Assembly (NCBI GenBank): GCA_002430125.1
Contig: DJBQ01000118.1
Location: 1,538 to 17,706 of the forward strand
DNA length: 16,169 nt
From: Rhodobacterales bacterium UBA5972
GTDB taxonomy: Bacteria > Pseudomonadota > Alphaproteobacteria > Rhodobacterales > Rhodobacteraceae
Direction of reading: 5' to 3'
Below the pieces are notes generated by a model that saw nothing but the letters and a program-made list of their open reading frames with translations, searched no databases and was not told where the DNA came from. The position numbers and the translations under genes are program-made. Positions 13,951 to 16,169 of this stretch are shown piece after piece. Positions within the stretch are counted from its first letter, which is position 1; every line of letters starts with the position of its first letter.

Positions 13951-14565
13951 TTAATAGTCGCGTTCCCATAACTGGGTTTTGGCCCGCTCGTCATAGGTGG
14001 CGTCATAGGCGCTGCCGCCTTCGGCACCCTTGGTCATCGCCTTAATAAAATCACCCGCGCTTGGTACGTCGGGTTTTTCGCTTACGTTCCACAACCCGGC
14101 GCGAAATATCGCCTTGGCGCATTGGAAATAAACCTCGTCAATATTGATCACCAAAACCGTGCGCGGCAGCATGCCTTTGCGGCTAAACTGCCCGCGCAGG
14201 GCTTCGTCGGCCGAGATCCTCGCCTGCCCGTTCACCCGCACGATATTGTTCGACCCTGCAACCATGAACATTAACGAACACCGCGGGTCGCGCAGGATAT
14301 TTCGCAGGCTGTCAATGCGGTTATTGCCAGCCCAGTCGGGCATCAAAAGCGTGCGCGCATCCTTTACGGCAACCACCGGCCCGTCGTCGCCGCGCGGGGT
14401 TCCGTCGGTGCCTTCCGGCCCTACGGTCGACAAAACGCAAAACCTCGACGCCATGATCCATGCCAGATATTCCGGCGTCAGGTGGTCCGCCACTTTGGAG
14501 ATCGAGGTTGGCACAGGCGCGCCATAAATCGCCTCAAGCTGCGTCATATCCGAAATATATTTCAT
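13951..14565 (-). CDS. Pyridoxamine 5'-phosphate oxidase-like FMN flavoprotein (MSMEG_1061-like type)
   Basis: A 204-residue split-barrel flavoprotein. FCVLSTVGPEGTDGTPRGD (42-60) and DWAGNNRIDSLRNILRDP (77-94) are typical of the FMN-dependent PPOX group that includes MSMEG_1061 and DR_2398-like proteins. These bind FMN or possibly F420 and reduce or oxidise unknown small molecules; this is not the PdxH of vitamin B6 synthesis. The start is taken at ATG 14563-14565 (MKYISDMTQLEAIYGAP), four bases after the plsC stop, with GGGGTGAGG just upstream. An extension to 14595 would overlap plsC. It is the last gene of the ftsX-plsC-PPOX operon. The link to phospholipid synthesis is positional only. 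Confidence 0.85.
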   Translation of the reverse strand: MKYISDMTQLEAIYGAPVPTSISKVADHLTPEYLAWIMASRFCVLSTVGPEGTDGTPRGDDGPVVAVKDARTLLMPDWAGNNRIDSLRNILRDPRCSLMFMVAGSNNIVRVNGQARISADEALRGQFSRKGMLPRTVLVINIDEVYFQCAKAIFRAGLWNVSEKPDVPSAGDFIKAMTKGAEGGSAYDATYDERAKTQLWERDY

Positions 14566-14569
14566 CGCC

Positions 14570-15304
14570 TCACCCCTTGATGACAAGCCCTGCATCCACC
14601 ATCAACCGGTCGGAATTGTTTTCAACCACAGCCTCGAGTTCGGCCATGAAATCGTCAGTTGACAGACCCTGTTCGATGGCGGGCAGAAACTCGACCACCG
14701 CCAGACCGGGTTTTCGCATAATCCCGTGCCGTGGCCAGAACACGCCGACATTGGTGGCCGCTGGCACACAAGCCTGCCCGGTTTCATTATAAAGAACGGC
14801 GGTTCCGATCTTATAGGCCCTGCGCGCACCTGCCGCGACCCGCGTGCCTTGCGGGAAAATGATCAGCTGACCCGGCAGCTGGGTGCCGGAATTGACGTCC
14901 ACAACCATCTTTTTGATCGCCAGACTGCGCTTGCCACGATCAACCGATATACAGCCGATGCGTTTGGCGTAAAACCCGACGATCGGAGTCCACAGGATTT
15001 CCTTTTTCATGATGAATTTCGGGCGCGGCACTGCGTGAACGATCATGATAATGTCAAAAAAGCTTTGATGTTTGGAGGCGATAATCACCTCGCCCGTCGG
15101 TGGGATGCCGCGAATTTCCGAGTGCAGCCCAACCATCCAGCCAGCCGTCCAGCGCACCCAGCCGGTATAAGCATGCACCGCGCGAAACGCCCATTCGCGG
15201 GAAAACAGCGCAAACGGCGTGTAAAACAGCGCCATCAGAACCATCATCAGATACATCTGAATGATGAACACCAGCGACATGAAAAGCTGCACCGGATAGG
15301 CCAT
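14570..15304 (-). CDS. plsC: 1-acyl-sn-glycerol-3-phosphate acyltransferase
   Basis: A 244-residue membrane acyltransferase that adds the second fatty acid to lysophosphatidic acid to make phosphatidic acid, the precursor used downstream by PgsA. There is an N-terminal membrane segment at about 8-34. Motif I is H79-x4-D84 (KHQSFFD), the catalytic pair; motif II includes VDRGKR (121-126); motif III reads FPQGTR (150-155) where most homologues have FPEGTR. The Gln form is, as I recall, common in alphaproteobacterial PlsC, so it need not mean loss of activity. The start overlaps the ftsX stop by one base (TGATG on the - strand), so the genes are translationally coupled. Confidence 0.93.
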   Translation of the reverse strand: MAYPVQLFMSLVFIIQMYLMMVLMALFYTPFALFSREWAFRAVHAYTGWVRWTAGWMVGLHSEIRGIPPTGEVIIASKHQSFFDIIMIVHAVPRPKFIMKKEILWTPIVGFYAKRIGCISVDRGKRSLAIKKMVVDVNSGTQLPGQLIIFPQGTRVAAGARRAYKIGTAVLYNETGQACVPAATNVGVFWPRHGIMRKPGLAVVEFLPAIEQGLSTDDFMAELEAVVENNSDRLMVDAGLVIKG

Positions 15305-16169
15305 CAGGTTAGCCCTTTAAGGGTGCGAAATGCTGCCTGTCGGGTCGCCCAAAACGCCACAATAGCGGCAAGTGGCGGCACCAGAAACGGCAACGCCCAA
15401 TGCATCCCGCGAAACCCAAGCCCGGTCAGAAACGCGCCTTCTTCGGCGGCAGCGGGCGTCAACGCAACGGCAATCAGCGCCAAAAGGGAACCCACACCGG
15501 CCCCGGCAAAGGCGCGCAGGGTAAAGCGGCGCACAAAGGCGCGGGCGATATAGGCGTCTTTGGCGCCAACCAGTCGCAGGACTGAAATCACTGTGGCATT
15601 TGCGGCCAATGCGGCCTGTGCCGCCAGCGTAATCATTGCAGCCATGGAAAGCGCAATCAGCGCCAGCGAAAACCCTGCCAGCAATCGCAGGCGGAAAGCT
15701 GCATCCACCAGCGGTTTACGCCAACGGGTATGATCGTCAAATATTGCCCCCGGCGCTTCGGCAGACAGGCGCAAACGCAGGCCTTCGATATCCGGGCCAG
15801 CGGTGTCCTCGACCACTTCAATCAGCCTTGGGATCGGCAGGTTTTCGAGCGGCAGATCGGGGCCGAACCATGGTTCCAGCAATTTGCGTTGCTCCTCGTC
15901 GGTCAGTTCACGTGCCGATTTAATGCCGGTTGTTGTCGCCAACACGTTCAAAACCGCTTTGGCCTGCGCGTCCATCTGCCCGTCGGGTGCCGAAATCCGC
16001 ACGGTGGCAGTGCGTGCCAACTCGGCAGACCAGCGATCCGCTAATCGCCCCGTCGCCAGTGCAAGCGCCAAAGCGAACACCGCCAGAAACGCCATCGAAG
16101 CGGCGGTAAATGTTGTCAGACGCGCCGTAAATCCGGATGGTGGCACCACTCGGTCGGCCTTTTTATCGC
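15304..16169 (-). CDS. ftsX: Cell division protein FtsX (5' end outside the window)
   Basis: This membrane partner of FtsE couples ATP hydrolysis to activation of peptidoglycan hydrolases at the septum. 281 residues are present from a possible GTG at 16147-16149, but the frame remains open to the window edge (preceded by DKKADR), and homologues begin earlier, so the true start is probably outside. Topology is typical: TM1 about 15-33; a periplasmic domain about 36-150; then TM2 157-180, TM3 211-231 and TM4 251-269. The segment VISVLRLVGAKDAYIARAFV (187-206) is the FtsX/MacB cytoplasmic coupling helix that docks on the ATPase. ftsE should lie just beyond the right edge. plsC follows with a one-base overlap. 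Confidence 0.93.
   Translation of the reverse strand, partial: DKKADRVVPPSGFTARLTTFTAASMAFLAVFALALALATGRLADRWSAELARTATVRISAPDGQMDAQAKAVLNVLATTTGIKSARELTDEEQRKLLEPWFGPDLPLENLPIPRLIEVVEDTAGPDIEGLRLRLSAEAPGAIFDDHTRWRKPLVDAAFRLRLLAGFSLALIALSMAAMITLAAQAALAANATVISVLRLVGAKDAYIARAFVRRFTLRAFAGAGVGSLLALIAVALTPAAAEEGAFLTGLGFRGMHWALPFLVPPLAAIVAFWATRQAAFRTLKGLT

Noticed and set aside
13772..13969. 65-codon - strand ORF in the gap after the PPOX gene
   Set aside because: It overlaps the PPOX 3' end, has an atypical residue mix rich in Arg, Cys and Pro, and coincides with the inverted repeats, so it reads more like translated RNA-type sequence.
14566..14595. Earlier start of the PPOX gene at 14595
   Set aside because: It would overlap plsC by 26 bases; the 14565 start fits the family and has a ribosome site.
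1..16169. CRISPR array, insertion sequence, prophage, tRNA or rRNA
   Set aside because: No regularly spaced repeats, transposase or integrase genes, terminal inverted repeats, or tRNA/rRNA signatures were seen.

Overview
The window looks like a stretch of chromosome from an alphaproteobacterium of the order Rhodobacterales (roseobacter / Rhodobacter type). The evidence is protein resemblance as I recognise it: a 318-residue L-malyl-CoA lyase very close to Rhodobacter Mcl1, a pgsA-moaD-moaE run, a def-def-fmt operon, and an ftsX-plsC pair. DNA composition is moderately GC-rich and even, apart from one strongly AT-rich intergenic island. No tRNA, rRNA, insertion sequence, prophage or CRISPR array is visible. 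Most of it is core chromosome rather than accessory DNA.

Layout. Positions 1-2290 (+ strand) hold the end of an S49-family peptidase, a 61-residue membrane-anchored protein with four cysteines, a calcium/sodium-type antiporter and a pteridine-reductase-like short-chain dehydrogenase. A 311-bp AT-rich gap follows (2291-2601). It carries a perfect DnaA box, direct repeats, a near-consensus CtrA site and two GANTC sites. Then come uvrC, pgsA, moaD and moaE (2602-5902, + strand). The - strand block 5993-8242 holds a GlsB/YeaQ-type membrane protein and the operon def, degenerate def, fmt. On the + strand follow a MalY/PatB-type C-S lyase (8360-9532) and mcl1 (9655-10611). A GyrI-like protein (-, 10696-11184) is divergent from accA (+, 11329-12291). 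The rest is - strand: ftsX (running off the right edge), plsC and a PPOX flavoprotein form one operon, followed by a 332-bp gap rich in inverted repeats and a THUMP-domain RNA methyltransferase.

How the genes work together. fmt and the intact def perform the formylation/deformylation cycle of translation initiation. A second deformylase paralogue translationally coupled to def has lost the metal-binding Cys and the catalytic Glu. pgsA, plsC and accA feed phospholipid and fatty-acid synthesis. moaD and moaE form molybdopterin synthase. mcl1 points to the ethylmalonyl-CoA pathway for growth on C2 units. uvrC is the nuclease of nucleotide excision repair.

Most worth a second look: (1) the origin-like or DnaA-controlled region upstream of uvrC; (2) the degenerate deformylase; (3) the 332-bp gap at 13619-13950, which may contain a structured RNA; (4) a start-less 54-codon coding-like fragment between accA and the RNA methyltransferase gene. 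No complete unprecedented system was found.
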